Source: Pseudoscleropodium purum (taxonomy: Eukaryota; Streptophyta; Bryopsida; Hypnales; Brachytheciaceae). Taken from it: a stretch of 64,000 bases of DNA. A program made the translations under genes and the position numbers. The stretch lies in the NCBI GenBank assembly GCA_963969395.1, contig OZ017796.1:2544501-2608500 (forward strand). Direction: 5' to 3'. Positions within the stretch are counted from its first letter, which is position 1. Each line of letters begins with the position of its first letter. Shown piece after piece: positions 48,484 through 61,289 of this stretch. The notes under the pieces are model-generated. The model did not search any database, was not told where the DNA came from, and was given only the letters and a program-made list of their open reading frames with translations.

Positions 48484-51297
48484 ATGGCGTTGAACGTGCT
48501 TGCGGGAAGCTCTGTCACCAGAGCTACAACTCGTGCTCTGTTTCTTTCTGGCGATTCTTCTGCACATCTCCAACGACAAGCTCGTAGCCCTTCTCTCTCC
48601 TTTCCAGTAAGCTCTCCAACTCTATGTTCTCCTATGGATTTTTGTTTTTGTTTATATTGGATGTTCGTAATTCTTCCTTGTGATTGGGGTGGTGTGAAAA
48701 TGTTTGGAACCAGGAATGAGGGTTAGGGTTTTGAGGGTTAGGGTTTAAGTGCTTGGGTTCTTTAGTTGGAGTTTGTATTGATTTTTATTGATGTATTTGG
48801 GTTTTGGGTTGGTGAAATGTGTAACAGCGGAAGTCGTGTAGAACCACCACTGTTCGGAGCTCCAGATTGCCGCTGAATCCTAGGGAGGCTAAAGAAATGG
48901 CTGAAGGACGGGAGCCAGAGAGTCCGAATGAAGGTGGTGGTGCGGGGTAAGTAAGAATGATGTGTGTTTGGTTTGTCAGCTTCATTTAACCCGAAAAAAG
49001 ACCTTTAAAGTTAAACGGTTAATGGTAAACTAACATTCATCTTTCTTTAGATTTTAGCACATTTTTGCTTGTTCAAATATATTATTTCCGTCAATTTCAT
49101 GGAATTGGTCGTAGAGAAGGTTCATTTGTTAAATATTAAAGAATTGCTTTCGATGAATGAGAAGGTGTTTGGAGGAAGTTTGACACTGAGTTGTGCGTGG
49201 TTTGACATGATGGCAGACCCAACCCCTTCCGATTTTTTCAGAATTTCAAGGAAAGTCTTTTTCAGGATCACAAGAGACTGCAGAAAGAGAAAAACTTGGT
49301 ACCTCCTTCTGGCTTCAACTCCTTCATGCTGAAATTTCTCTTTTCTGTATTATCTTGAAGGCTTGAAATCTAGAATCAATGCGTACATGCTAATTTTTCC
49401 GATTCATTGAATGACGATAACGTGCCATGTACTTTCGAATTAAGACATGGAATGAGTTTGAAGCTTCAGACTGGACTAACAGAGTTGGGCTGTGGGGCTG
49501 GTTGAGTGCAGCCGAAAGGTGACATCTTGTACGCGGTTGAGAAAGGAGATACATTGTATAAAATCTCTGATAGACACGGCTGTTCTCTCGAGCTTCTTAT
49601 GGAGGTATCAACAGAATATCGATATTTTCTTCCATGTTCACTTGTGGTCCTAGACTTGTTGAATATACGCAAGTAAACTTTTTTTTTACCTCTTTCCTGT
49701 GCAAGTTTCTTTCTTTCCTTTGCAGTTTTCTTAGATACGATTGCAAAGGGTGAACAAGAACCTCTTTTATATATATTGTATCTCTGGTGAAGTTCGCATA
49801 TGTGCACTTACACTTAGCGAGGCCTACGATGTGATTATTGTCACATCCTGAAGGTTTTCTTATTTAAATCTTTTCTTTGGATTCTCTGCGAATCGAGCTG
49901 ACATGGCATCTGGTTGCGTGTAGGCAAATGGAATCGAAGATCCCCACAACTTAAGTGTTGGACAGGAGATTTGGATTCCTCGGACCTATCAGATTAAGAA
50001 GGTAAATTAGTTTTGCTCGAGTTAATTAAACCACGAAACGCGTAGAGAATCGTCTTGAAGTAAGTTAGCTTTTACAAGTAAGTTCTCCTTGCGGCATATC
50101 ACATAATTAAAATTGGAGAAGGCCAGCTCTGATATTCATTCTTTGCGTCAAGTTCATCATCCAACAGTTGGAGGTGATGCTTCCATGTCTTGCAATATAG
50201 TATTAGTAAATTGATATTGAACTCCAGTAGCTACGCAAAATGGACCTCTCCAAGTTCTCTATTGTAGTGCTCACAAGTCACTTTTATTTACAATCTTCAT
50301 TGGTATCAATTGCAGGGTGACACGCTGTATTCCATCTCGAAGCAGTTTGGTATAAATATGGAAGCTATCCAGGAAGCAAATGGAATTGATGACCCAAATT
50401 TCATTCTTGAAGGTATTTCCATTTTATCTCTTCTCTTTCGCTCTCAACCTTTCAATCGCACTGCCTTGGGGGACAAATGGTTTCTTGTCAAGTTATACAA
50501 TCAGAAGTTAGCACAACATGGCAGAAGAATGGACGGGGAATATGAAATTTGAGGGTTCTCTTGATTGCATTTTCTTATGATATAACCGAACTAGCTACTG
50601 TAGCTCAATCCAGCGCACGTGCACCACTCATGTAATGATTTGTTTTGTTAGCTCTGGACCAAAGGGGAGGGGGCCTAATTGTATCCAACACATTTCACCT
50701 AAAAATACAGTGAAGTGAGAAAGTAGGTTCTTGTGAGCAGTGTCTGTTGCCAAGGTAGGAAGTCCTAAAACGGACCATTTATCAGCTGATCGCATTTTAG
50801 GGGGAAGCTAAGTTCTTGAAAGACTTTTCAGTAAATTTTCATCGAAAGAAGGTGGAATTCGCGTCAATCCCAACTCCAAGTCGTTTCATATGGAATTTAC
50901 AATTAGTATGAGGACCTTGGTGGAATTAGTTGGAACCCAGTGGTCACTAAAATGGACCATCTCCTGAAATGTACAGTACATTTATGTTTGATGGTAACTG
51001 AAATGTAAACTACTTGTACATTGACGGTTGATGGTGCATTGAAGAAAGAAAACTGTGCCTCTGGGTTAGAGGACCACTTCACAGCCTGGTCCGATTTAGA
51101 ACCTCCTACTTTAATCAAAGATTGATTAAGCTGCTACTTGTTTGAAAATATGTCAACTTAATCGGATTTCTTCTTTTTATTTTTTATAACGTGAAGTTTT
51201 ATTCACTGTCCTCATGCTCTGAGAAATTGTGGTGCTATTGGTATTTTCAGGAGATCACGTCTACCTTCCAGAGAACCCTTCCAGCCCTACAGAATAA
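48484..51297 (+). CDS. Two-LysM-domain protein with putative organelle presequence
   Basis: Exons by eye: 48484-48606, 48828-48946, 49242-49298, 49512-49604, 49924-50001, 50316-50412 and 51251-51297 (stop TAA). The N-terminus (MALNVLAGSSVTRATTRALF, Ser/Arg/Thr-rich) looks like a plastid or mitochondrial transit peptide. Next come a short charged linker and a helix (NFKESLFQDHKRLQKEKNL). Two LysM domains follow: YAVEKGDTLYKISDRHG to GQEIWIP, and KKGDTLYSISKQFG to DHVYLP. LysM binds GlcNAc-containing glycans. There is no membrane segment or kinase, so this is not a chitin receptor. One join is unresolved: exon 2 ends in phase 2, whereas exon 3 reads best in phase 0, so a small exon may be missing or a shift present. 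Total would be about 205 aa. Confidence 0.82.
50755..51109 (+). mobile_element. MITE-like element, copy 4 of 4, in the last LysM intron
   Basis: About 355 bp. It is the clearest copy: it opens GTAGGAAGTCCTAAAACGGA and closes with an inverted match (TCCGATTTAGAACCTCCTAC), so the family has terminal inverted repeats of about 20 bp. Shared inner words include GGGGGAAGCTAA, TTTTCAGTAAA, GTGGAATT and TGTACATT. It lies wholly within the intron 50413-51250 and does not touch splice sites. Confidence 0.75.
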
Positions 51298-51888
51298 TAT
51301 CGTGGAGATTCACATGCAGTAGATAAAACTATTCTACTTCCTCCAGCAGTATCAATGTTGTGTGCATACATTTGCAGAAAATATAGAAACAACTCTCTCT
51401 ACTCCATATTTTGCGGAATCTTGCGTGTCCTTTTATATAGATGACGAGTTTGTAGTCCCTTGACTGTACAAAGTTTGACCACATAATAATCCTGTCAATG
51501 GGCATTAGATTGCAACCCAGTATATCTGTTACAACCGCCGAAGTTCAGGAGCTCAAACAGCAGTAGGAGACTCAATATGCATTAGTTTTTCCTCTGCCTA
51601 GGGCAGCAAGCAGGTGGAAGAATTCTCTTCATCCGCTGCATGAATTTATTATTCAACACGCTATACATCTGAGTATCTGTATGTGAAGAAACACATAACT
51701 TCACCCAGATCCACTGCCAATTACATAGCCAGACTTTGCACAAAAATTCTCTGTTCTGATGGAGTCGTAAAGAAATAATGAACTAAATCTTTTTCTAGCT
51801 CACATGCTAAATAATATGCTTGTTACTGTCAACAGATTTCTTAAGTAGTGCAAATGATCGATTCGATTAACTAAATTTGGGATTCCCT
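51298..51888. other. Convergent intergenic spacer
   Basis: The LysM gene (plus) and GDSL gene (minus) end on either side, so this holds both 3' UTRs. No open frame or repeat stands out. Confidence 0.6.
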
Positions 51889-54800
51889 CTACGGGTTAGG
51901 CGGTTGCAGAAGTCTGGGTCTGGCAAGTTTATACATGTAGTCAGCTAACTGGCTGTAGAAGTGCGAGGTGGGGTGAAAACTATCCCAGAATATGTGTTCA
52001 CTAACGTTTTTGCAAGGTGGCACTAGTCTGTTGCATAGAATCGCTACTTCTAGATCCCCGGTTCCACAACACCCGTCCCTTGCGTATTTGAATCCTGAAG
52101 AAACCAAAACAAACAATTTAGGAAAATTTAATAAAATAAAAGGGAGGCGGGTAAGATTCGCCAAATGTCACCTTGCAGTAGTAATACTAATTTTCACTTT
52201 TTTTGTTATTATTTGTGAGGTGAACTCGTATGTCAGTAAGGTAGTTTACAGTACCCTAGATAATATCAATCTAATGCGGTTAACACTATTCTTCTACTAT
52301 CTCAATGTATGATTTTCATTGAACTTTTACAGAATTTTTATTCAATTAATGTGACAAATCTTGCGCTGTTCAAACCCTCGTACTAATAAATTAAATTAAC
52401 CTGAGTTGTTCTAGAGCAGTTCTGGTGTGTAGACCACTAGAGCAAGTGCACCCAGATAACACGTGCAACTCTTGGAGTCTCACAGATGTAGTGTAATGTG
52501 AGAATATTCAAGTTAGTAATTGCCTTTCCAAAGCTAATGCACTCGAACTTCTCTGCAATTGCACATGGTTCCTCATGTATCCTTAAAATCTGTCATTCCT
52601 CAAGTGCACATTTGGTGAATTAGATTGCTAATATGTAGATTCGTGAGCAGAATGATGTGAAAGGACATGCATATAGAAGCCCATGTTTCACCCATTCAGT
52701 GAGCATTAGGGAGTCAGAGATGAGAAGTGCAGGATTACCAAATTTGGGAGGGTCTTGGAAGGCATCATAAATGGGGTTGTAGATATCGATGTAGATTAAC
52801 CTTGCTCCGGGGGTAATCTTGTTCAAATCGTCCACCAACTTGATAGTCTTCACATTCTGGGCGATAGCGATGTCATTCATAAACTTCACGCAGTCTTTTT
52901 CACCAATTTTCCCGTGCAGTGTAATCTGTGAGGGAACGCAGCCAAGCGGTGGCAGGCCCAGAACGAAGATATTGCGACCACCCAATGCATACAGCCCCTG
53001 CAAGACATCAATCATGTCAGACATTCATAACTCCATTCCTGTTAAAATATGATTATACTAATGCGTGGCAGTTGCATGGGGAATAATAAATGCATAACAG
53101 TTGCATTGACACACACGTTTCAGATGCCCAGATCACACGATCAGTCCTAGTTTTTTGAGCATCACAAAAAACAGATTTGGCACTCTAAATCACACCATTT
53201 TTAATAGGATAAATAATTAAAACCATGCGGGTTCTCCTAATAATCCTGCAGTGAGCATTTACAGAAGATTATATTACGAGAAACGTATCGAACTTACTGA
53301 CTATCAGCCACATAATGCACAAGGAAAGCTAACATTTTGAATAATGAGTGTGGTGTGAACGAGTGCATACCAATACATATTTGCGGATGTTTAGAACAAG
53401 TAAGTCAATGTATTTGTCTGGCGTGTACTTGTTCTGAAGATTCAGGTTGATGTAATAATTGTTGACCCAATCGTTGGTTCCAGTGCTGAGCGCATACAGA
53501 GAGCCGCTGATGATGTAATTGCCCCTTTCCGGCCCGGCAAGGCTGAGAACCTCGGCCTTCCAATTTTTGTACCACTCGTACTGAACGTTCAGACCTTTCA
53601 CATTCTGCACACATAATAATGCCAAGTCTAACGTGTCATACTCAAGTTGGCTGCTCAGACGAAGTTTTGAACACGTAATCTATGTGATCAGCTAGTGTGA
53701 ATCCTTTGTATTACACACACCCTGAATTGCAGATCTAGACATTAATTTTGAGATTCATAGAAGTTACAAATTAACTTCATTAAACCTTCTCGATCAAGCC
53801 TTTTCTGTTCCCGAAATTAGTTAAGATAATATGACTCATCTAAGTTAGTCCCGAAAACAAACCCCCTCATGAAATCAAGTCAGTTAAATTAAACTGACAG
53901 AATCTGGCAGTGCCAGTATTAAGATCTATACAATAATTGTACTCTGGAATGTTTAAAGATTCGTATTTCAGTATTCATTGTAGAATTCGATTCTCGCATT
54001 TTGTCAAAGACTTCATTAATTGATTCCAGAATTGACAGCTTGTCTTTAGTGAAGGAGCATAAATAAAAAGTAGCAAGTTGGGTGACTATCTTCACTTCAG
54101 TCACTGCATTACTTGGGGCCGTTGGGTCAGGGCCGCAGCCAGGGTAGTGTAGTTTCCAAATCCTTCATACAGTTGTGACACTACAATGTACAATACAGTA
54201 ACTAAGGAGTGTTGTTTACGGATGTACTGACTGGGAGTAAGTCGACAAAATGATTGTAATTGTCCACTTCTGGCAAAGACAGAGTTGGCACATGACAGTA
54301 CTCACTCAGCATTTTTAGGAACCATAACGCATGATTCATTTAATTCCACTACTGATTATTGGCAATGTGTTGAATAGAAGATCGGAGGAACGTACCCAGT
54401 GTGTGGCAGTGTTGTCAAACCATCCGGAAGCTGACGAAGCAAAGTTGATGCCAGTGAGAATCGCTGGTCCGTGGGCTCTCGGGTCCAAATAGGGGAGCTG
54501 CAGCGGGAGTTCAAGCCTTTGAGCTGCAATTAATAAAGCATCCACGTCGGTATATTGTTAAGATACTTTCTTCTAATGCGCAGCAATACCAGACAATGAG
54601 AAGACAATACCATAATACTCATATTACTGAACGCATATATATCATTCAGACTAACTCCCAGGCAGTCTATCATGTTCAAACTGCGTAACCTATTTCAAAT
54701 TCAAACTTCTATGTAAACCCAAACAGGAAAAGAAAGACTCGTATATATCACTGGGTCTCTGCGCACGTGTGCATTCATTCACTAATTCATGGAGGGTCTG

Positions 54801-55582
54801 GATACACAGACTAGCTCATCCGATGAATTCGGGAGACATTCAGTCAAAACACCCACAATGTGCTTCAGAGACGATTCCGTAGCAAGCTAAAGCAATACAT
54901 TCTAGAGCTTTGAGCTCGGATCACGACCAAACCACCAACGCGAGTACACAATAAGTACCACAATACTCAATCATATTAACAAGCTTCATTCAGCCTCACT
55001 CATTCTTCCACGTACGAACCCATGCTCGATCAAACAGCATAGCTTTGCACAAATTCCAAGAGAAAATGATACTCTCACGTTTTGTAACAAAAACGGACCA
55101 AACACACAACTCACGAATTCACAAACCTTTATCAATCTCTCCACAAACGCAGTGTCGGGATATAGATGCAAGCAGGTAAGTGGATGACATACACAATGTG
55201 AGTGGCGTACGATTCCCAACTTAGCAATACCAAGGTAAAAAGTTGCAGTGAGATCGAAATTAGAGTCTGACTTACAAATATAATCCGTGACAAGGAGTCC
55301 ATCCGTGAAACGTCCAGTAGGCACATGTCCAGCGAAATTCAAGCCATAAGGAGCAAAGTTGGACTTGATCACTGTCACCATGTAGTTGTTGTTCCCGGCA
55401 TCCACCGTGGAGTCTCCAAAAATCACCAACGCCGGCACCAGCTTGCCGTCCCCTGCTTCCTTGGAAGCCTTCCAATCTCCCGAAGTCAAGTTGCGAATTC
55501 CCAAACCCCCCGTCACGAAGCTGCTCACCAGCACCACCACCAGAGCCACAGTCACAGAACTGGCACCAAAGAAGTTCGCCAT
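51889..55582 (-). CDS. Plant GDSL esterase/lipase (SGNH hydrolase)
   Basis: Five minus-strand exons, 55582-55276, 54523-54396, 53604-53371, 52997-52739 and 52094-51889, join in frame to 377 aa. This is the classic five-exon layout of plant GDSL enzymes. Residues 1-29 form a signal peptide (hydrophobic [14 protein letters not shown]). SGNH blocks: [11 protein letters not shown] (Ser 58), [10 protein letters not shown] (Gly 127), TGTND (Asn 189) and WDSFHPT (Asp 347, His 350). Family markers [10 protein letters not shown] and GCCGTG are present. All catalytic and oxyanion residues are intact, so it should be an active secreted ester hydrolase; substrates (cutin, acylglycerols, acetylated glycans) cannot be told from sequence. 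There is a likely TATA box about 375 bp upstream of the ATG. Confidence 0.95.
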
Positions 55583-55588
55583 TGCTAC

Positions 55589-55606
55589 CTAGCTAGCTAG
55601 CTAGCT
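55589..55606. repeat. CTAG/TAGC short tandem repeat in the GDSL leader
   Basis: Four and a half CTAG units lie a few bases upstream of the GDSL start codon, in the presumed 5' UTR. The sequence is self-complementary and could form a small hairpin in the leader. Confidence 0.7.
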
Positions 55607-55955
55607 GCTCTTCTTGCAAGAATGGCCACCACTCCTTCAGCACTATTGTATTCTGACTAGAGCTGGCTGCTACTGTACTCCGTACGAGGAGACTTGAAGA
55701 CCATGTTGCACTCAAAATTGCAGTGCAACCAAACACTGTCGATCGCCTTTGGGACACCGATCGAGGAAGGATGGGCTTATTGGAGGAGCTAGCTAACTAA
55801 GCTAGATCGACACGACACGACATGACATGACATGAATGCGGTTTCGGCGTGAGGACTCCACTTGTAACTCAACAGAGCTGGCTTGATGAGCCTTCAGATG
55901 GCCTCTGCGCCTGATCACTTCCGAAGTGATGTTTTCTGGAGAGCGCAGATGTTCG

Positions 55956-55963
55956 TATATATA
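55956..55963 (-). promoter_or_regulatory. Putative TATA box of the GDSL gene
   Basis: TATATATA in a G/C-containing context on the minus strand, 375 bp upstream of the ATG. It would give a leader of about 340 nt. Position is plausible but no start site is known. Confidence 0.45.
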
Positions 55964-56384
55964 GTACTGCGTGCCACTCAGGCGATCAAAGTCAGCTAGG
56001 GACACTCCCTGTCTTATCGTTTGTTAACTTCGGATGACGGTTAACTTACTTTGGATGAGGATTGAACACTCTTCATACCTGGAATTGGCGAGTTGCAGAA
56101 TTCGTATTTTCGTGGGGAAACGGGTTGCCAGACACGGTAGCTGAATCTATTTACTGCGTCTCCAGAGTATTATTTAATGCGGCTGATGAGAATACGGTTC
56201 ATATGTATGCAGGCGAGGACAGACATTCAAATTACCACTCGGGTGTACGTAGTCCTCGTATGGCAGAGGGACAAGGAAACGGCTGAGAGAGCAGCCTCAG
56301 CAGCCTCAGCAAGGAGCGGTGGCTAAGCTAAGGTAGTGCTCCATTAAACAACCCACGTGTGTTTGAGTACGAGTTTATTCCTCC
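55964..56384. other. Upstream flank of the GDSL gene
   Basis: Balanced composition and no supported gene. The 74-codon plus-strand frame at 56062-56286 resembles nothing I know. Confidence 0.4.
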
Positions 56385-56974
56385 AACCCCTGAAGCTCTT
56401 TTAAGGGAGCCGGCCCATTTCCAACCACTTAAGCAGTTACACATGCTTGGAGCACAGATTTCTTGAGTGGAGATATTTTCCCATGTGCAGAAATAGGGTT
56501 TAGGAATAAGGTTTAGATGGATTCCATATTTTTTTCAGGGTTTCATTCCTCAAAACATAATTTCTATGAAAATTTTAGTTGAAGATTTCGTACGATCTAT
56601 TCTAGTCATATTGATCTTCCTATTTCCAACCATAGGTTGGTTTCAAAATCAACCAAGACTACAGCCAATCGTAATGCATCACAATGGCATTGAGAATTGT
56701 GCCATAATTAATCTCCTGCTTTCTACTAATGATTGGAAAGATTGTAGCCTTTATAACAAGAATGGATCCCTAGTCAAAAATGGGTTGGCTCCCTCATGTA
56801 AATCCAAAACATTTATAAACAACTTATTTCACCGTAAGAGAAAAAGCCAAAGTTTCATTAGAAGATTTTTGGGGCCTCTGGATGCTTGTGAGTTATCACA
56901 GCTTGTAAATGCATGAAACATGTTCAGCGCAGCGGTTTTACGTGGTTGAGCCCTTGCCACGTCATTGACCAAAA

Positions 56975-57007
<33 letters not shown>

Positions 57008-57300
57008 TAATTTTACATTTGGAGACTTTTTTTTTATATGAAAAAGAACATTTTGACAGCAAGCCGTTCCCCTTGCTGCAGGGAATAGCTGCAAGGGAAT
57101 AGGCCCAAAACAGGTTTTTGGAACCCCCAAAAGTCTTCTAATGTTATTGCATGCATGGATCTCAATGATTCATGTGGTGCCTCAAAGTCGTAAATTTTTT
57201 TATATGTCATTGTAGTACAAGTCAAGAATGAGATCTTGTAGTTATAAGCTCTTCCAAATGCATGAAAATTTACTTACAATTCTTTTTGCATATCGTTTTT
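56385..57300. repeat. Composite dispersed repeat, copy B (rearranged)
   Basis: The left part (about 56385-56800) is module Y in reverse orientation (minus-strand GTGCTCCAAGCATGTGTAAC, GGAGATTAATTATGGCA). The right part (about 57140-57300) is module X in forward orientation (TTTTTTTATATGTCATTG, GTCAAGAATGAGATC). In copy A both modules are direct, so one has been flipped. Between them (56940-57140) lies the module also seen at 7545-7750. Confidence 0.65.
56975..57008. repeat. (ATT)n microsatellite
   Basis: About eleven ATT triplets in a row within composite repeat copy B. A likely length-variable marker. Confidence 0.95.
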
Positions 57301-60300
57301 TTTTTTCAATTTTGAGAGAATTTTTGAATTTTTGAGCCAAGGACCTTTAGGCTAGGTTAGTTTCCATTATTTCTGAAATTGTCATGGACCTCAGAACGTC
57401 ACTTGATGAATTGCTCAACCGGTGTTCTTTTCTTCAATCAATATGTATTATGTCAAGCAAACAAATTTAGAACATCTATAAATTGATATCAAAAAACTTC
57501 ACTTCTAACACCTAGTAACACATGTCATCCCCAAAATATATTCTCTTGTACATTAGAATCCTCTTTCTTTTGCAATGAAGAAACTTTAAACTTCAAACTT
57601 GAGCATCCTTTTATGTAATTAAGGAAGGTACATTGCAAATTGCACCCTCCCTAAAACCACCATCATCACTTTGTGTATGTCTCCAAAATCAATATGTATG
57701 TATTTTGGAGTTCTAAACAATCTTAGAATCCAAACATCTATCAAAACAAACTTTGATCCTTCATAACTTTTACATAGAGTATCCAAATATCACGTTCTTT
57801 GGTGTATTGAAACCCGCATTCATTTACCAACAAGAAAGTATGATCAGATAATTTTGACCAGTTCAATAATATTAACTAGGCACAGTAGCAAACAGTGGTG
57901 GTTTGGGGGATACCCACCTTAAAGATAACAGAAGGAAGGCTCTTCGCAACAGCGATGTTCGGGAGTGTTTCTCCTTTAGTGCAAAAATACCCTCACAGCT
58001 CGTGGGGACTGGGGAGAGGACTCAAGTACGGTAGTTGCCAACGAACCTGAGATATTTCCTGTTCCTGTACGCTCTTATCTTACATCCTCTTGTAATATGC
58101 TCTTGGAGTCTTGCTCTCTTGCTGGCATGGAGTACAGATGCTCTGTTAAACAAACCAAATAATTCGATATTGATCTAACTTATATATCAGACTCATCTTG
58201 AAACGTTTGTTTCATACTTTTTATTTAAATTTTCTGGAGAGCTGATAACCATGTGATTGAGAGAGAGTGTGGATTCCTCGGTTGGCAGATTGTTTGAAAA
58301 AAAGAGACCCCCAGCCCAGGAACCCAAATTATGTTCGTTCTAAAGTTAAGCGCAGTCGGTTTGTTGTACGTTTTCACCCGGTTGTTCAGTCTGGTGGTGT
58401 AAGATATCTTTCTTTACTCTTTTTACAGTCAGCATTGGGCTTGCTCGTTTTGTTTCAAAAAGAAACAAAACGGAATTGAATGCGAGGATACAGAGGACGG
58501 TCAAATGGCAGGTGCCAGCTGGACTGCTGGAAGGGGATGAATGAATGAGTTTGATACTTACTAACTTATTAAGCACTTCAGTTATTAATGTCTGCTGGTA
58601 GCAGAAACAGGCGTGTGCATGGGCGCAGAGAGTGAATGCCCGGTCTGACTGCTAAATTTGGCAGAATGATTTGCTTTGGTGTTTGTTCCAAACCCGTGAA
58701 GGGTTGCGCTGCAATTGAGCAGTGCCGCAGTGCCGCAGTGCTGCAGCAGTGCTTCAGGAGCCTCCTGGCTACTGAAGATCAGCCATGGGTGGTGCTGCCG
58801 AATCGGCCTTGCTGGCCTCATGAGCGCTAGCTAGAGCTACACTTCTTTATTCAATTAGAGTTGCCACCAAACTAGTCGATCTCGACCAGAAATGAACGCT
58901 GAAAAGACGACGGACGGAGCTGCTGGAAGGGGTGAACAACTGAAGCCCAAGCTGCAACCTCTCTGTTCGGGCGTCATCCAGAACCGGAAGGGGTTAATCT
59001 CTATTTGTGCTAATTTTTATAGCTTCACTTAGATGTGTGTATGTCACAATTTAATTTGTATGAATTGCACGAATTGCACCAAAATTGACAACCACTTTTG
59101 GTAAATTCGTGGGCAACGCCAAAATAGGGAAACTCAGCCCAGCTTGCAGGACTTCATTTGCAACCACTTCTCTTGAATGCTCTGCCTTTTGAGGAACTTT
59201 TCGCTCAAGTATGCCCTGAAAACGCTGCAGTTTTGGAAAGGAATGTGATTGGAACATGGCTTGCAATCCTTGCATTGTAAGTCAATTTATCATGTTTGTC
59301 ATCATCGAGTGAACCGGGGTGAGCCTGTCAGTTCTTAGCTGCAACTTTCGCAATGCTAAATGCATGGTTGGTACCCTTCACTTTCGAGGGAATGAAGTTT
59401 CTGTGCGAATGGGCTAGTCACCCACTGGGTAGTTGAAGTGGAACTGGCCGGAGATGAATTTCATTTCGAATGACGTAAAATGTTCAATGACATTTGTTCC
59501 AAATTTTTCTTTTAATGAAAAAAAATGGCGTAACTGCGTAAGGTTCTCAACTGAAACAGTGGCTTCAATGTTGCTCTCTCCACCTAATTAATTAAGTAAG
59601 CTTTAGAAACTATGTAACTGTCCTGGATTGGGGCTGATAATACAACGGTTGAGATATTTTCTACACATATGAGGACAAAGCAGGAATGGAGCTCACATAA
59701 CAACCGTATATATGCCACTAACCACCTCATCCATGATCGAACAGGCTGTCCCACGATCACTGAAACTCACATGTATATTAATTGCTCCGTCGCTTGATCT
59801 TTTCTATGAGCATTCGTCATGATCGACAAAGGTGGTGGTGCTTGGTTACAGCTTGACGGAACATTTTGGATATTGAAACAGTGGCTAGAATTGATCGAGA
59901 CGAATTCTAGATAACAAGACACTGCATGTAACACTGTCCGTTCAATTGAAGGATAACGATTTCATTTTGCAGTAACTTAAGTTGATGCAATCAAGAATCA
60001 CCATCACCATCGCTATAGCAGTACAATCGCCGGGATAGACACGATCATTCTGAGTTCGAAATTGATTGTTCATTACCAACGGATATGGTGATATCTAGTG
60101 TAATGTTTTCGGCTGAGCACATGCAAGTTAGTGAGTATAGTATGCACTGTGTTGGAGGAGTCGCACGAAACTTGTAAGTTTCGAGGTAACCGTGTCTCTC
60201 TCTCTCTCTTAGTCAGTTGGCTAGTCATAAGAAGATTATCGTAGTCATACTTCATAACTTTTGTGTTGAATTTGAGTCCTTTGATCAAATAAAAACGTCC

Positions 60301-61289
60301 TTTGATTTGGACGTTAAAGATTTGAGCAAATTGCATAATTATGATAAAGAAAAATATTTGACAAGCTTCTTAATCCTCTTTATTCTTAAAAGGAATGTTA
60401 ATTTCATTCCATTTGTAGAATTTCCATCACTTTGGCACTTCTCAAGGAGGTGGACAAGGCTTGAAATGTATATCTATATTACAATAGGCTTACAAATGGC
60501 ATCAAATCGATTAAAACAATCAAGATGTTGTTTATAGTTTACTTCTTTAATTGAATCTTGCCATATATCATGTATTTAAGGTAAGCCGTTCTATCCTATT
60601 AGTATCCTTGATTGTATGTACCTTAATTTAGTTGTGGGCTATTTGTGCTACTATATATCAACAATGCACAATATGAAACGCACCATTGAATATGTAGTGG
60701 TGCAAGTGGGCTCAATGCTTGGAATTGTAGTTCAACTAAAGTATGTATATATATATATATCCAAAATGGCACCCAACTCAATTGTAATTTCTATTGTTAA
60801 GGCCCAATTGCACACTCTTTGCATTCTACTATAGTACAAATTAATATAAAGGATTGACATTATGACAACTTTATAGGCGAATTGGAGTTGCAAAAAGAGA
60901 TTAGGTTGAATAGTTATCATCTCATAACTTCATAACTTTGAGGAATACTACTATGTAGTTTAGACGTACAACAAAAGGTTCCTTCATTATTCCACAATTT
61001 GAAGGGATGCTTTTGGATTACTATTGTATCCAATTAGGGAGTCCAATAAACAAGAAAAGAATTCTAAATGACAAGAAAAATCTCCCATTGAAGAAACTAT
61101 ATGTTTTTGTTTTGACTACCTCTAATGTGTCTTTTTCTTTATTAATTAAAAAAAATGAGTTGACTGAAATATGTGAAAATCTCTCTAAATTCCTGTTCTA
61201 GATATTGCAACAAAAAATTGTAATCCCCATCAATCTAAATATGTGCATCTACCAATGGGACCACAATGAGGATGTATTGTACATATAGT
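57301..61289. other. Gene-free stretch
   Basis: No gene can be supported. Short frames around 58267-59275 have balanced composition but no recognisable motif. Simple tracts: TC repeat near 60195 and TA repeat near 60735. A short stretch near 57750-57800 (AACTTTGATCCTT, CATAACTTTTACATAGAGTA) resembles 45028-45070 in the FHIT intron, a further dispersed repeat fragment. Confidence 0.5.

Noticed and set aside
50310..50552. 80-codon frame covering LysM exon 6
   Set aside because: It reads past the donor at 50413 into the intron; the spliced model continues the domain at 51251.
54986..55582. 198-codon uninterrupted frame for the GDSL first exon
   Set aside because: After Asp-Tyr-Ile a consensus donor occurs and the family sequence continues in the exon at 54523; the remaining codons are intron.
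27042..55582. A wall-modifying or biosynthetic gene cluster
   Set aside because: The six genes belong to unrelated processes, lie on both strands and are several kb apart; no shared pathway is evident.
60217..60537. 106-codon plus-strand frame
   Set aside because: AT-rich, low-complexity translation with no motif and no splice context; likely chance.
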